A DNA stretch of 64,000 bases, taken from the NCBI RefSeq assembly GCF_000243095.1, contig NZ_AHJE01000061.1, positions 25,383-89,382 on the forward strand, given 5' to 3'. Positions 1 through 9,873 of this stretch are shown here, in pieces. The notes below the pieces were generated by a model, which ran no database searches, was not told the DNA's origin, and saw only the letters and a list, made by a program, of their open reading frames with translations. The translations under genes were made by a program, and so were the position numbers. Origin of the DNA: Cupriavidus basilensis OR16. Its GTDB lineage: Bacteria > Pseudomonadota > Gammaproteobacteria > Burkholderiales > Burkholderiaceae. The first letter of the stretch is position 1. Each line of letters opens with the position of its first letter.

Positions 1-27
1 CGGCACAGAGAATGCGGGGAGAAGAAA

Positions 28-1005
28 ATGAGCTTCATATTTTATGCCTTCATCATCTTGTTGTTCGCTGCGGTGGTGCTTTGCATCGAAGGCGCCTACC
101 TCTGGTGGAACAATTACCACGGCCCGGCGGCGAAGCGGATCGAGGCCAGGTTGCGGTCGCTGTCGGCCGGCGGGCAAGTTAGCGCGCAGACCCTGTCGAT
201 CCTGAAGGGGCGCATGTTAAGCAACACACCGTTGCTGCAGCGCTGGCTGCTGATGCTGCCTCGCGTCGGCGGGCTCGACCGATGGCTCGAGCAATCCGGG
301 AGCACGTGGTCGGTTGCGCAGCTACTCGGCTATTGCGGGCTGGTCGCGCTGTGCACGCTGGCGCTCGTGCCGCTGCTGCCCGTGCCACTGGGACTGGTGA
401 TCCTGGGCGCCTTGCTGGTTGGCTCATTGCCAGTCTGGCATGTCATCGCACTTCGGCATAAACGCCTCAAGCAACTGGAGACGCAATTGCCCGATGCGGT
501 CGACATGATCAGCCGCGCGCTACGCGCGGGGCACTCCTTCTCAGGTGCGCTGGGGATGGTGGGGCAGGAGGTGAAGGACCCGATGGGCCGCGAATTCAGG
601 ACTACCTTCGAGGAGATCAATTACGGAGTCGCTCTCGACGAGGCAATGACCAACATGGCAATGCGAGTGCCAATCAACGACTTGCGCTACTTCGTGATCG
701 CGGTACTGATACAGCGCGAGAGCGGCGGCAACCTTGCCGAGATTCTCGACACGATCGGCAACCTGGTGCGTGAACGCCTGAAGCTGTTCGACAAGATCAA
801 GGTGCTGTCGGCAGAGGGGCGTCTCTCGGCGTGGATACTGGGCCTGCTCCCGTTCGGCACCGCGGCGCTGATTCTCGTGGTGAATCCGGATTTCATGACC
901 GTGCTATGGCAAGACCCGATGGGCCTCAAGATGGTCGGGATGGCGCTGGGGGGAATGACGCTCGGCGTCTTCTGGATGCGCCGGATCATCCGTATCCGGG
1001 TCTGA
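28..1005 (+). CDS. tadB: Tad pilus inner-membrane platform protein TadB
   Basis: 325-residue type II secretion F-domain protein that would form, with TadC, the inner-membrane platform for assembly of Flp/Tad pili driven by the TadA ATPase. One membrane segment lies at residues 1-25, a pair at about 98-143, and another pair at about 275-320. Between them is the cytoplasmic T2SSF domain (about 155-275) with the typical DAVDMISRALRAGHSF stretch. A GGGAGAAG Shine-Dalgarno lies just before the ATG. It is followed 48 nt later by tadC in the same direction, the usual tadB-tadC order; tadA is expected just upstream, outside the window. Length is normal for the family. Assignment is firm from family pattern and context. 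Confidence 0.9.
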   Translation: MSFIFYAFIILLFAAVVLCIEGAYLWWNNYHGPAAKRIEARLRSLSAGGQVSAQTLSILKGRMLSNTPLLQRWLLMLPRVGGLDRWLEQSGSTWSVAQLLGYCGLVALCTLALVPLLPVPLGLVILGALLVGSLPVWHVIALRHKRLKQLETQLPDAVDMISRALRAGHSFSGALGMVGQEVKDPMGREFRTTFEEINYGVALDEAMTNMAMRVPINDLRYFVIAVLIQRESGGNLAEILDTIGNLVRERLKLFDKIKVLSAEGRLSAWILGLLPFGTAALILVVNPDFMTVLWQDPMGLKMVGMALGGMTLGVFWMRRIIRIRV

Positions 1006-1053
1006 ATGTGCGCGACCCAGAAATAAGCAGAATTCTCGATTCCGGAGGCGATC

Positions 1054-1831
1054 ATGCAAGGTGTCCATACAGAGCAGATCCTGATGCTGGTTCTCATTTT
1101 TGTGGCGGCGTTTGGCGCGGTGTTCGGTCTGCTGCTGACATTCGCGCCGAGCCGGGCCAGCGCGAGGATGGGGCAGATAGTCGGTACGACCACGGGGGCG
1201 GGCACAGGGCAGGACAATGCCTGGATCGACAACCTGGTGCGGTGGGCCAAGCCCGTGTCCCGCCTGTCGTTGCCCAAGGAGGGTTGGGAAGGCTCGCAAA
1301 TGCGCGTGCGCTTCATGAACGCTGGCTGGCGCAGCAATGCTGCGCCGCATCTCTACTTCGCCGCCAAAACGGTGCTGGCCATCGGCCTGCCCATGCTGGC
1401 GTTGGTGGCGGTGAGCGGCCTGCAGGCGTTCCAGGGGCAGTACCAGATCGTCGCGCTCCTGGCGGTACTGGGCGCGATTGGTTACTACCTGCCCAATGCC
1501 GTGCTATCGCGCAAGGTGGATAACCGCAAACGCGCGGTGTTCGAGGAGTTTCCGGACGTGATAGATCTGCTCACGGTTTGCGTGGAGGCCGGGCTCGGGC
1601 TCGATGCGGCGCTGATGCGCGTGGCGGACGAACTCGCGCTGCGTGCGGGTACTGTCCGACATGCTGCGAACCAAGCGCCGCATGCGTGCTGAGGAACAGG
1701 CCGCGAAGATTGCACTGAAGCTATTATTCCCCTTGATCTTCATGATCTTCCCCACGCTGCTGCTGGTATTGCTCGGCCCCGCATTCATCCAGATCTACCG
1801 GGTCTTGCTACCGACCATGTCCGGCCAGTGA
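1054..1831 (+). pseudogene. tadC: Tad pilus platform protein TadC, internal deletion with frameshift
   Basis: The first 1054-1650 region encodes a normal TadC N-terminus (membrane segment, then EEFPDVIDLLTVCVEAGLGL and DAALMRVADELALR). The frame then changes, giving a stop at 1692. The C-terminal part, SDMLRTKRRMRAEEQAAKIA followed by the last membrane segment, continues in another frame to 1831. Family members have about 65-75 more residues between these two blocks, so a non-triplet segment of about 200 bp appears to be missing near 1640-1655. As read here the platform protein would be truncated and the pilus non-functional. An assembly error is equally possible. The gene is the last of the operon, followed by a terminator. 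Confidence 0.8.
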
Positions 1832-1903
1832 GCTAGCTAGCCTCACCTGACTGGACGTCGCTCCCTCGATTGTCTCCCGGTGCAACGCCAGGGAGCCAGT
1901 CTT

Positions 1904-1928
1904 GCCCGGACTTTGTCCGGGCGTTTTT
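1904..1928 (+). terminator. Intrinsic terminator after tadC
   Basis: A perfect 8-bp stem, GCCCGGAC (1904-1911) and GTCCGGGC (1915-1922), closes a three-base loop and is followed by GTTTTT. It lies 73 nt after the tadC stop and would end the tad transcript. Confidence 0.85.
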
Positions 1929-2073
1929 GCTGGCGGCACACATAGCCAGCATGCCTGCCGGTGAGGGGCGAGCGGCGCGACGCGCCCATGGCGCTTGACC
2001 TGTTCTTCGCGCGCATGAAGAATACGGGCAGGCCCCTTGCCGTCGACGCGTCGGCATTTCGCATGGAGACCCC

Positions 2074-2802
2074 ATGAAGCTCCGCATCCTCAGCGATTTG
2101 CACCTCGAACACGACACACCGGCGGCGGTACCCGCCTGCGCCGCCGACCTGGTGGTGCTGGCCGGCGATATCGCCAATGGCCGCGCCGGCGTCGACTGGG
2201 CCGCGCGCACCTTTTCGGGGCCGGTGGTCTATGTGCCGGGCAATCACGAGTACTACGAGAGCGCCTTCGAGCAGGTGGACGCGGAGATGGCGCAGGCCGC
2301 CGGGGCGGCGCCGCATGTGCGCGTGCTCAATGGCGAGGTGGCTTGTTTCGACAACCTGGCAGGCGAGCCGCTGCGCGTGATCGGCACCACCTGGTGGACC
2401 GACTACGCGCTGTTTGGCGCCGGCCGGCGCGAGGAGTCGATGCAGCTCTGCGCCGGCGTGATGGTCGACCACCGATTGATCGAGGTGGCCGATGGCAATG
2501 GCCAGCACCGCCGCTTCACCGTGGCCGATGCCCTGGCGCGGCACGAGGTGGCCAGCAACTGGCTGGCAGCGCAACTCGCCAGGCCCTTTGCCGGCAAGAC
2601 GGTGGTGGTAACCCACCATGCGCCGGATCTCGGCAGCCTGGACCCGCGCTTCTCCCACGACCTGGTCTCTGCCGGCTTTATCTCGCGCCGGCCGGACCTG
2701 GTCGCGCAGGCCGACCTGTGGGTCCATGGCCATACGCATACCGGTTTCGATTACTCTCCCCGCAGCAGCGCGAAGACGGCCTGCGAGATGCCCAGTTGCT
2801 GA
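2074..2802 (+). CDS. Calcineurin-like metallophosphoesterase, C-terminus replaced
   Basis: 242 residues. The binuclear-metal phosphoesterase motifs are all present in order: SDLHLEH near residue 7, GDIANG near 31, GNHEYYE near 55, THHAP near 180 and HGHTHTGFDY near 220. After FDY the protein should continue with a CNPRGY-type strand; instead the last 14 residues are out-of-frame reading into the remnant of a second, paralogous phosphoesterase. Metal ligands are complete, so hydrolase activity is possible, but the C-terminal strand is missing. Substrate unknown; family members act on phosphodiesters or phosphomonoesters in the cytoplasm. GGAG lies about 10 nt before the ATG. Confidence 0.75.
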   Translation: MKLRILSDLHLEHDTPAAVPACAADLVVLAGDIANGRAGVDWAARTFSGPVVYVPGNHEYYESAFEQVDAEMAQAAGAAPHVRVLNGEVACFDNLAGEPLRVIGTTWWTDYALFGAGRREESMQLCAGVMVDHRLIEVADGNGQHRRFTVADALARHEVASNWLAAQLARPFAGKTVVVTHHAPDLGSLDPRFSHDLVSAGFISRRPDLVAQADLWVHGHTHTGFDYSPRSSAKTACEMPSC

Positions 2803-3203
2803 TGCGCGACTTCTCCCGCATCCGCGTTGCACCGGATTTCGAGGAGCGCTTCACGCCCGCCACGTCGCAGGCGCTGTTCGCGGATTCGGTAGCCTGGCTG
2901 GCCGAGCGGTTCCACGCGCCCCACGACGGCCAGACCGTCGTCATCACGCACTTCGCGCCGTCACCGCTGAGCATCAGCCCCAAGTTCGCCGGCTCGCACC
3001 TGAACGCCAGCTTCGTCTCCGACCTGCGCCAGGAAATCTCGGCATGGCAGCCCGCCCTCTGGGTGCATGGCCACACCCATGACAGCTTCGACTATCAACT
3101 GGGCGCCACCCGCGTGGTGTGCAACCCGCGCGGCTATATCCGCCGCAAGACCGGCGAGCCGGAGAACCCGTCCTTCGACTGGTGCTACACGGTGGAGATC
3201 TGA
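2755..3203 (+). pseudogene. C-terminal part of a second metallophosphoesterase
   Basis: In the frame ending at 3203 lies the last 145-150 residues of another calcineurin-like phosphoesterase: a MRDFSRIRVAPDFEERFTPA block, then VVITHFAPSP, WVHGHTHDSFDY and RVVCNPRGY. Its first 110-120 residues, with the SDLHLE, GD and GNHE motifs, are absent. It is clearly paralogous to the gene just upstream, so two tandem copies existed and a deletion joined the end of the first to the middle of the second in a different frame. It has no start codon or ribosome site of its own and is not expected to be functional. Confidence 0.75.
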
Positions 3204-3261
3204 GCCTTTCCCGCGACTGCGCGCCTTCGGCTGGTACTGCCGCCCCATGGACTTCCCATAG

Positions 3262-3301
3262 GCAAAAACCCCCGCCGGCTCGCGCCAGCGGGGGTTTTTG
3301 C
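3262..3301. terminator. Bidirectional terminator between phosphoesterase and groEL
   Basis: A perfect 14-bp stem with arms GCAAAAACCCCCGC (3262-3275) and GCGGGGGTTTTTGC (3288-3301) around a 12-base loop. The A run on one side and T run on the other make it a terminator for both convergent genes. Confidence 0.9.
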
Positions 3302-3343
3302 TACTACAGGTACAGCAGGTCGCCGTTTGGCAGGCCGGCAGAT

Positions 3344-4987
<1,644 letters not shown>

Positions 4988-5027
4988 GTTCTGAATCTCC
5001 TAAATCTGTACGAATGAGGTGCGTGGA

Positions 5028-5318
5028 TTACTTGTTCACCACAGCCATGATGTCTTCTTCGCGCATGACCAGCAGTTCCTGGCCATCCACCTTCACAGCC
5101 TGGCCGGCATACTTGCCGAACAGCACGCGGTCACCCACCTTGACGTCGAGGACGATCGAAGCGCCCTTGTCGTCCTTCTTGCCGGGGCCCACGGCGAGCA
5201 CTTCACCTTGATCAGGCTTTTCGGCAGCGTTGTCGGGAATCACGATGCCGGAAGCGGTCTTGGTTTCATTGTCCAGACGCTTCACGATCACGCGGTCGTG
5301 CAAAGGACGCAGATTCAT
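5028..5318 (-). CDS. groES: Co-chaperonin GroES (Hsp10)
   Basis: 96 residues beginning MNLRPLHDRVIVKRL, with the mobile loop (NETKTASGIVIPDNA, about residues 17-31) that docks on GroEL and the conserved C-terminal VMREEDIMAVV. The start at 5318 is chosen because AAGGAG lies 8 nt upstream and the protein then matches family length; a 6-residue longer reading from a non-ATG start is unlikely. It is the first gene of the groESL operon, downstream of the CIRCE operator. Confidence 0.98.
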   Translation of the reverse strand: MNLRPLHDRVIVKRLDNETKTASGIVIPDNAAEKPDQGEVLAVGPGKKDDKGASIVLDVKVGDRVLFGKYAGQAVKVDGQELLVMREEDIMAVVNK

Positions 5319-5410
5319 ACGGACTCCTTGGTACAAAAAGTGATTTTAGGTTCACAAAAATGACCGCCAGCACTGACGGCCAGCAGAATTAGTACGCTGG
5401 GAGAGGTCTG

Positions 5411-5437
5411 TTAGCACTCATGCCCAACGAGTGCTAA
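5411..5437 (-). promoter_or_regulatory. CIRCE operator (HrcA site) of groESL
   Basis: Exact TTAGCACTC (5411-5419), nine-base spacer, GAGTGCTAA (5429-5437), identical to the CIRCE consensus. It abuts the -10 box of the groES promoter and covers the predicted transcription start, so HrcA binding would block initiation and heat or unfolded-protein load would relieve it. Confidence 0.95.
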
Positions 5438-5465
5438 TTATAGGGACGGGGTGTGGTGTTTTCAA
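5437..5465 (-). promoter_or_regulatory. groESL promoter, sigma-70 with sigma-32-like features
   Basis: On the minus strand TTGAAA (5460-5465) and TATAAT (5437-5442) are separated by exactly 17 bp, a near-perfect sigma-70 promoter. The same DNA reads CTTGAAA and CCCTATAAT, close to the sigma-32 heat-shock pattern, so both forms of polymerase may use it. A 15-bp palindrome, CAAGTCG-A-CGACTTG, covers the -35 box (5463-5477). Confidence 0.85.
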
Positions 5466-5477
5466 GTCGACGACTTG

Positions 5478-5829
5478 ATACGTGTTTACCCTGGAATTGT
5501 GAAAATCGTTATGGGGGCTGGCCGTCGAGACTCACACAACGTTGAACCCGCCAGGGCATTGGCGACGAGCATGTGACCGACAACCCGTTACAAATCAACA
5601 GGTTGCGTCCACGTAGACGCTCGTTGCACGAGGGCCAAGCCAGCGCCTCCGGCGCGAGTCGACGGCATCGCGAAGAGGTCGGCACGGCAAGCCGGTTGCG
5701 CCCGAAGTTCATCGGACAGCGGGGCAAAACGCCCTTGGCGTAGTCGACAATGCCACCCAAGCCAACCAATAATGGCCACGGCGCTCGAAGAAGTCGCCGA
5801 GCTTGCAATAGCCTTGCGCCTAGACGTTA
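5478..5829. other. Intergenic region upstream of groES, no gene recognised
   Basis: Contains an open minus-strand frame at 5509-5808, but its 99-residue product matches no family I know and has no ribosome site. I see no RNA gene or terminator here. Confidence 0.5.
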
Positions 5830-6662
5830 CTATCCCGCCGCCACGATCACATGTGCCTGAATTTTGCCGGCCACCGGGCCTGCGCCATGGCGCTTGGCAA
5901 TCGCCTCCGTCGCTCGTTCCGTGGCGAGCTGAAGCAAGCCGGCGTCGCGCGCCTCGATTTCGTTGCGCAGTGGCGTTCCCAGGCAATAGGCGCTGGCGAC
6001 GTCGCGTGCCGAGGCCGCGCAACTCACCTTCTCGCGTGTCTCGATCTCGATGTCGGCGAACCCTGCGCGGCTCAACTCCTCTTGGATCAGTGCGATATCG
6101 TGATAGCCGTGCGGCGTGCGGGCGAGGAATCTCGGAGGGTCATGCGGAAATACGGTGGCGACGGCGTTGGTGACATCGTCGGCAAAGGCGTTCTCTTCAA
6201 TGCGATCCCAGACATTGAAGAAAAAGCGCCCGCCAGGCCTCAGCATGCGACGCGCCTCGGCGTAGCCGACGACCCGGCTGGGAAAAAACATCGTGCCGAA
6301 CTGGCAGCAAACGACGTCGAACGAGGCATCTTCGAACGGCAGGTCGAGCGCGTCCGCCTGCCTCCACTCGACACGGCTATCGGCCCCCTGCCTAGCGGCG
6401 GCATAGTCGAGCATGGGCTGGTTGAGGTCGGTCACCACATAGCGCGCGCCAGCGCAGAGTTTTGGCGCAAGCGCCCGCGTGACCACGCCGCTGCCGGCAT
6501 GACCACGCCGCTGCCGGCCGCCGTTTCAAGCACCGAACCGGGCGATGTGGCTGCGACAAGCTCCGCCAGGTCGGCGGCATAGGCCTCGAAGATCAGGGGG
6601 ACCATCAGCGTGTCGTAGAACTTCGGGATCGAGCCCGAAAACACCTTATCGCGCTCAGTCAT
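5830..6662 (-). pseudogene. Class I SAM-dependent methyltransferase, broken by a 20-bp duplication
   Basis: The N-terminal part starts at 6662 after AAGGGGA (MTERDKVFSGSIPKFYD) and reaches the SAM-binding glycine loop LETAAGSG near residue 50. The rest is in another frame: VTRALAPKL, the acidic YVVTDLNQPML strand, then QADALDLPFEDASFDVV, all typical of UbiE/Methyltransf_11 enzymes. The frame changes exactly at a direct repeat: 19 bp recur at a 20-bp offset (6480-6498 and 6500-6518). Removing one 20-bp unit brings the two parts into register as VLETAAGSGVVTRALAPKL. The substrate cannot be told from sequence. The lesion is either a real slippage event or an assembly fault. Confidence 0.8.
6480..6518. 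repeat. 19-bp tandem duplication inside methyltransferase gene
   Basis: TGACCACGCCGCTGCCGGC occurs twice at a 20-bp offset. The extra 20 bp shifts the reading frame of the methyltransferase gene. Confidence 0.9.
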
Positions 6663-6673
6663 GATATCCCCTT

Positions 6674-7093
6674 GACAGCTCTTAATGGCGCCTAGACCAG
6701 CCACGCCAACGAGTCCCCCGCCTGGTCGGGCATTGGCGACCATGCGCTATGATCGCCGCGCATGCCAGCCTCGTCAACGTCGTCCAGCGATCTTTTCCAA
6801 CAGGCTTGCCCTCGTGGCAGCGCGGTCGCGGTGGTGCTGCGAATGGCGGCTAGCGGGCTTGCAATCTCAGCCGCCGTATGGCCGATATGGGTCGGGAAAA
6901 TCCGACCAGGTTGCGGCGGGCAGAGGTCCCTTCCCGGCCATCTTCAGATGGTTGGCCCATGGTTGCGCAGAGCCATTCCAACGACAGCTCCGCCCAGACA
7001 ACCGCCTTTCGTCTTCCGGCACTCATAAACGCGGGGAGCCCTCCCCTCCTTGCAGCCCGGCGAGTCGCTTCAACGAGCGCTTGGGTTGCGCGA
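6674..7093. other. Intergenic region, no gene recognised
   Basis: About 420 bp between the methyltransferase start and the aldehyde dehydrogenase stop. Open frames exist on both strands (for example 6762-7028 plus and 6850-7158 minus), but they show no recognisable motif or ribosome site. No RNA gene or terminator seen. Confidence 0.5.
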
Positions 7094-8515
7094 TCACGAA
7101 ACAGTGAGAATGGCCTTTGGCTCGAGAAAGGCCTCGAGCCCAAACGTGCCGTACTCACGGCCGATACCAGATTGCTTGAAGCCGCCGAATGGCGCGGCCG
7201 GTTCGTGTGCCAGCGTGTTGACTAGGACTCGACCCGCGTCGATTCGCCGTGCGAGCTCGCGCGCACGCTGGTCATCCGCCGAAAACACGTATGCTTGCAG
7301 GCCGTAATTGGTGTCGTTGGCGATAGCGATCGCGTCTTCAGTATCGCGGTACGCGATAATCGACAGCACCGGACCGAAGATCTCTTCGCGGGCAATCGCC
7401 ATCTCGTTGGCCACATCGCTGAAGACGGTCGGACGCACGAACCATCCTGCGTCAATGCCATCTGGCCGGCCTTCGCCTCCCGCGATCAGACGCGCGCCTG
7501 ACTCGATGCCAATCCGGATATAGCGCTGCACGCGTTCCCACTGCTTCTGGCTGACCATTGGGCCGACAGTCGTCCGCGGATCGCGCGGTTCTCCTGCTTG
7601 CGTGCACGCCACTTCTTGCTGCACCCGCGCTTCGAATTCCGCGAGCCGCTGCTGCGGCACCAGAATGCGCGTGCCCGCGATGCACGCCTGGCCGCTATTC
7701 ATGAAACCGGCCTGAATCACGAGCGGCACCACCTCGTCGAAATTCGCGTCGTCGAGCACGAGCACCGGCGACTTGCCGCCAAGTTCGAGCGTCACGCGCT
7801 TCAACGTCTGCGCACCCGCGCGCAGAATCGTCTTGCCGACCTCGGTCGAACCGGTGAACGACAGCTTTGCGACATCCGGATGCGAACTGATCTGCGCGCC
7901 GACCGTTTCGCCGCGTCCCGTCACGATGTTGAACAGGCCCGGCGGCAAGCCGGCTTCGTGCAACGCTTCGGTGACGATGCGCGTCTGGATCGCGCTCATC
8001 TCGCTTGGCTTGATGACGGCCGTGCAGCCCGCGGCCAGCGCGGTGGCGAGCTTGCCGCAGATGAAGCCCGCGTTGCTGTTCCACGGCGTGATCAGACCGG
8101 CGACACCTAGTGGCTGCATCACGATCTCGGCAATACCCGCGCGACGCGTGAACGCATAGTCCTGCAGCACCTTCGCCGCTTCGAGCAGCACGTTGCTGGC
8201 ATGCTGCGCCATCCAGCGGCCGCGCGATATGGGTGCTCCATATTCCTCCGTGATCGCCTCGTACAGTTCGTCCTCTTTGGCGACAACAGCTTGGTGCATG
8301 CGCTTGAGCATGTCGATGCGCTCGCTCTTGCTGGTGCGGGAAAACGCGGGAAACGCGCGCTTTGCTGCGGCGATCGCATCGCGCGCGTCTTGCGCATCGG
8401 CCAGACGCACGCGTCCAATTACCTGCTCGGTCGCCGGATTGAAGAGGTTGAACAGTTCGTCGCCGTGCGGTGTGACGAAGGCGCCGTCGATATAGATTTT
8501 GTCGATGATCTGCAT
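7094..8515 (-). CDS. Aldehyde dehydrogenase family protein
   Basis: 473 residues, full length for the NAD(P)-dependent aldehyde dehydrogenase superfamily, oxidising an aldehyde to an acid in the cytosol. Visible are PWNSNAG near residue 145 (catalytic Asn region), the cofactor loop FTGSTEVGK near 220, the general-base Glu in LELGGK (about 244), the nucleophilic Cys in SGQACIAG (about 278), and EEIFGPVLS in the C-terminal domain. It is transcribed away from the LysR gene at 8616, which probably controls it. The aldehyde is not evident; overall pattern resembles broad-range or betaine/vanillin-type enzymes. No lesions seen. Confidence 0.9.
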   Translation of the reverse strand: MQIIDKIYIDGAFVTPHGDELFNLFNPATEQVIGRVRLADAQDARDAIAAAKRAFPAFSRTSKSERIDMLKRMHQAVVAKEDELYEAITEEYGAPISRGRWMAQHASNVLLEAAKVLQDYAFTRRAGIAEIVMQPLGVAGLITPWNSNAGFICGKLATALAAGCTAVIKPSEMSAIQTRIVTEALHEAGLPPGLFNIVTGRGETVGAQISSHPDVAKLSFTGSTEVGKTILRAGAQTLKRVTLELGGKSPVLVLDDANFDEVVPLVIQAGFMNSGQACIAGTRILVPQQRLAEFEARVQQEVACTQAGEPRDPRTTVGPMVSQKQWERVQRYIRIGIESGARLIAGGEGRPDGIDAGWFVRPTVFSDVANEMAIAREEIFGPVLSIIAYRDTEDAIAIANDTNYGLQAYVFSADDQRARELARRIDAGRVLVNTLAHEPAAPFGGFKQSGIGREYGTFGLEAFLEPKAILTVS

Positions 8516-8583
8516 GGCTGCTCCCAGAAGACGTACCAGACCGCTAAAGATAGACCCGATGCATTGCGCCGACTAGCCATACA

Positions 8584-8596
8584 ATACAGCATGTAT
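8584..8596. promoter_or_regulatory. Candidate LysR operator between aldehyde dehydrogenase and its regulator
   Basis: ATACA-GCA-TGTAT, a 13-bp interrupted palindrome, sits in the 100-bp divergent intergenic region 20 bp before the regulator's start. It has the dyad form of a LysR-type site. This is inferred from position and symmetry only. Confidence 0.4.
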
Positions 8597-8615
8597 AATT
8601 GAAAAATATCGGATA

Positions 8616-9554
8616 ATGAAGACATCGGGCTTGGCCGAACTAGAGGCGGTGCTGGCTGTCGCGCGTCACCGCAGCTTCCGCGCGGCCGCGACGGATCTGG
8701 GCATGTCGACGTCTGCGCTCAGTCATGCCGTGGCGGCACTCGAAGCGCGTATCGGCGTACGGCTCTTCAACCGCACGACGCGTAGCGTGGCGTTGTCGGA
8801 AGCCGGCGCGCAGTTCGTCGACAGCGTTGCGCCTGCGCTCTCCACGATCCGCGTCGCGATCGAGCAGGCCGGCAGCTTCCGTGACACGCCGTCGGGCACG
8901 CTGCGTATCAATGCGTCAACCGGCGCGGCCAGGCAGGTGATGCCGCTCTTCATCGAATTCCTGCAGCGCTACCCGGAGATGAAACTCGATCTGGTCACCG
9001 AAGGGCGCCTGATCGATATAGTTGCCGAGGGCTTCGATGCTGGCATTCGGCTGACTGAAACGGTGCCGCAGGAAATGATCGCGGTGCCGTTCGGGGACAG
9101 GCAGCGCTTTGCCGTGGTCGGCAGTCCAGCCTATTTTGCGCGGCAAAAGCCGCCGCGCACGCCGGCCGATCTGAACGCACACCGCTGCATCCGCTCGCGC
9201 ATGCCGAGCGGCGCGATCTATCAGTGGGAGTTCGAGCGGCACGGCGAAACGTTGCGTATCGATGGCAAAGGCGCGCTGACGCTCGACGAGCCAGGCCTGA
9301 TGCTGGCGGCGGCGCGTGCCGGGATCGGTCTTGCATATCTGACCGAGTGGAACGTCGCCGCGGATCTGGAAGCTGGCACGCTGGTTCGTGTGCTGGCAGA
9401 TTGGACGCCTCCTCTCGACGGCCTCTGCCTGTACTATCCGGGTCGCCGCCACGTGCCGGCCGGACTGCGCGCGCTGATGGACATGATCCGCGAACACGCC
9501 GACGCGCGGCGGGCGCGCCGGCCGGACAAGGGCGACGGGTTCAACGTTGAGTGA
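8616..9554 (+). CDS. LysR-family transcriptional regulator
   Basis: 312 residues. The winged helix-turn-helix lies at about residues 17-37 (FRAAATDLGMSTSALSHAVA), followed by the linker helix and a LysR substrate-binding domain from about 90 to 295, ending with the common VPAGLRALMDMI block. It resembles the subgroup acting with short-chain oxidoreductase and aldehyde dehydrogenase genes. It diverges from the aldehyde dehydrogenase gene across 100 bp that contains a candidate dyad operator, so local control of that gene with autoregulation is the likely role. The inducer is unknown. Confidence 0.9.
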   Translation: MKTSGLAELEAVLAVARHRSFRAAATDLGMSTSALSHAVAALEARIGVRLFNRTTRSVALSEAGAQFVDSVAPALSTIRVAIEQAGSFRDTPSGTLRINASTGAARQVMPLFIEFLQRYPEMKLDLVTEGRLIDIVAEGFDAGIRLTETVPQEMIAVPFGDRQRFAVVGSPAYFARQKPPRTPADLNAHRCIRSRMPSGAIYQWEFERHGETLRIDGKGALTLDEPGLMLAAARAGIGLAYLTEWNVAADLEAGTLVRVLADWTPPLDGLCLYYPGRRHVPAGLRALMDMIREHADARRARRPDKGDGFNVE

Positions 9555-9873
9555 CGCGCCACAGTGATGACGGCTGGCCGTATGGCGGAATCTTTATTCG
9601 CGCCTCGCTCGATTTCGCTGGAGTGCAAGTTACCCATAGCCCACCTGCACATACGTGGGCAATCGGGTCATGGGCATTAGCCGCAACAGGCTACGCAACC
9701 GTCGGCCTTTCCCTCTTACTCTTACTCTTACTCTTCCTCTTCCTCTTCCAGTACGAGGCGACGCCCCCCATTCAAAACTGCATGGCAAGCGTACAGAAGC
9801 GTTGATTTACGGGCGCGCCGGCATGGCTAAGAATGGTCACACCAACCCATCGCCAACCGATCCGGAGCACATC
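9555..9873. other. Intergenic region with a hexanucleotide repeat
   Basis: No gene recognised between the LysR stop and the MDR oxidoreductase start. The only notable element is the CTCTTA/CTCTTC repeat at 9713-9748. Confidence 0.5.
9713..9748. repeat. Hexanucleotide microsatellite
   Basis: Three CTCTTA units followed by CTCTTC units form an uninterrupted pyrimidine-rich run. It lies about 125 bp upstream of the MDR oxidoreductase start, in a frame open to that gene but before its likely start. Confidence 0.8.

Noticed and set aside
5509..5808. 99-codon minus-strand open frame upstream of groES
   Set aside because: No recognised motif, no ribosome site; not called as a gene.
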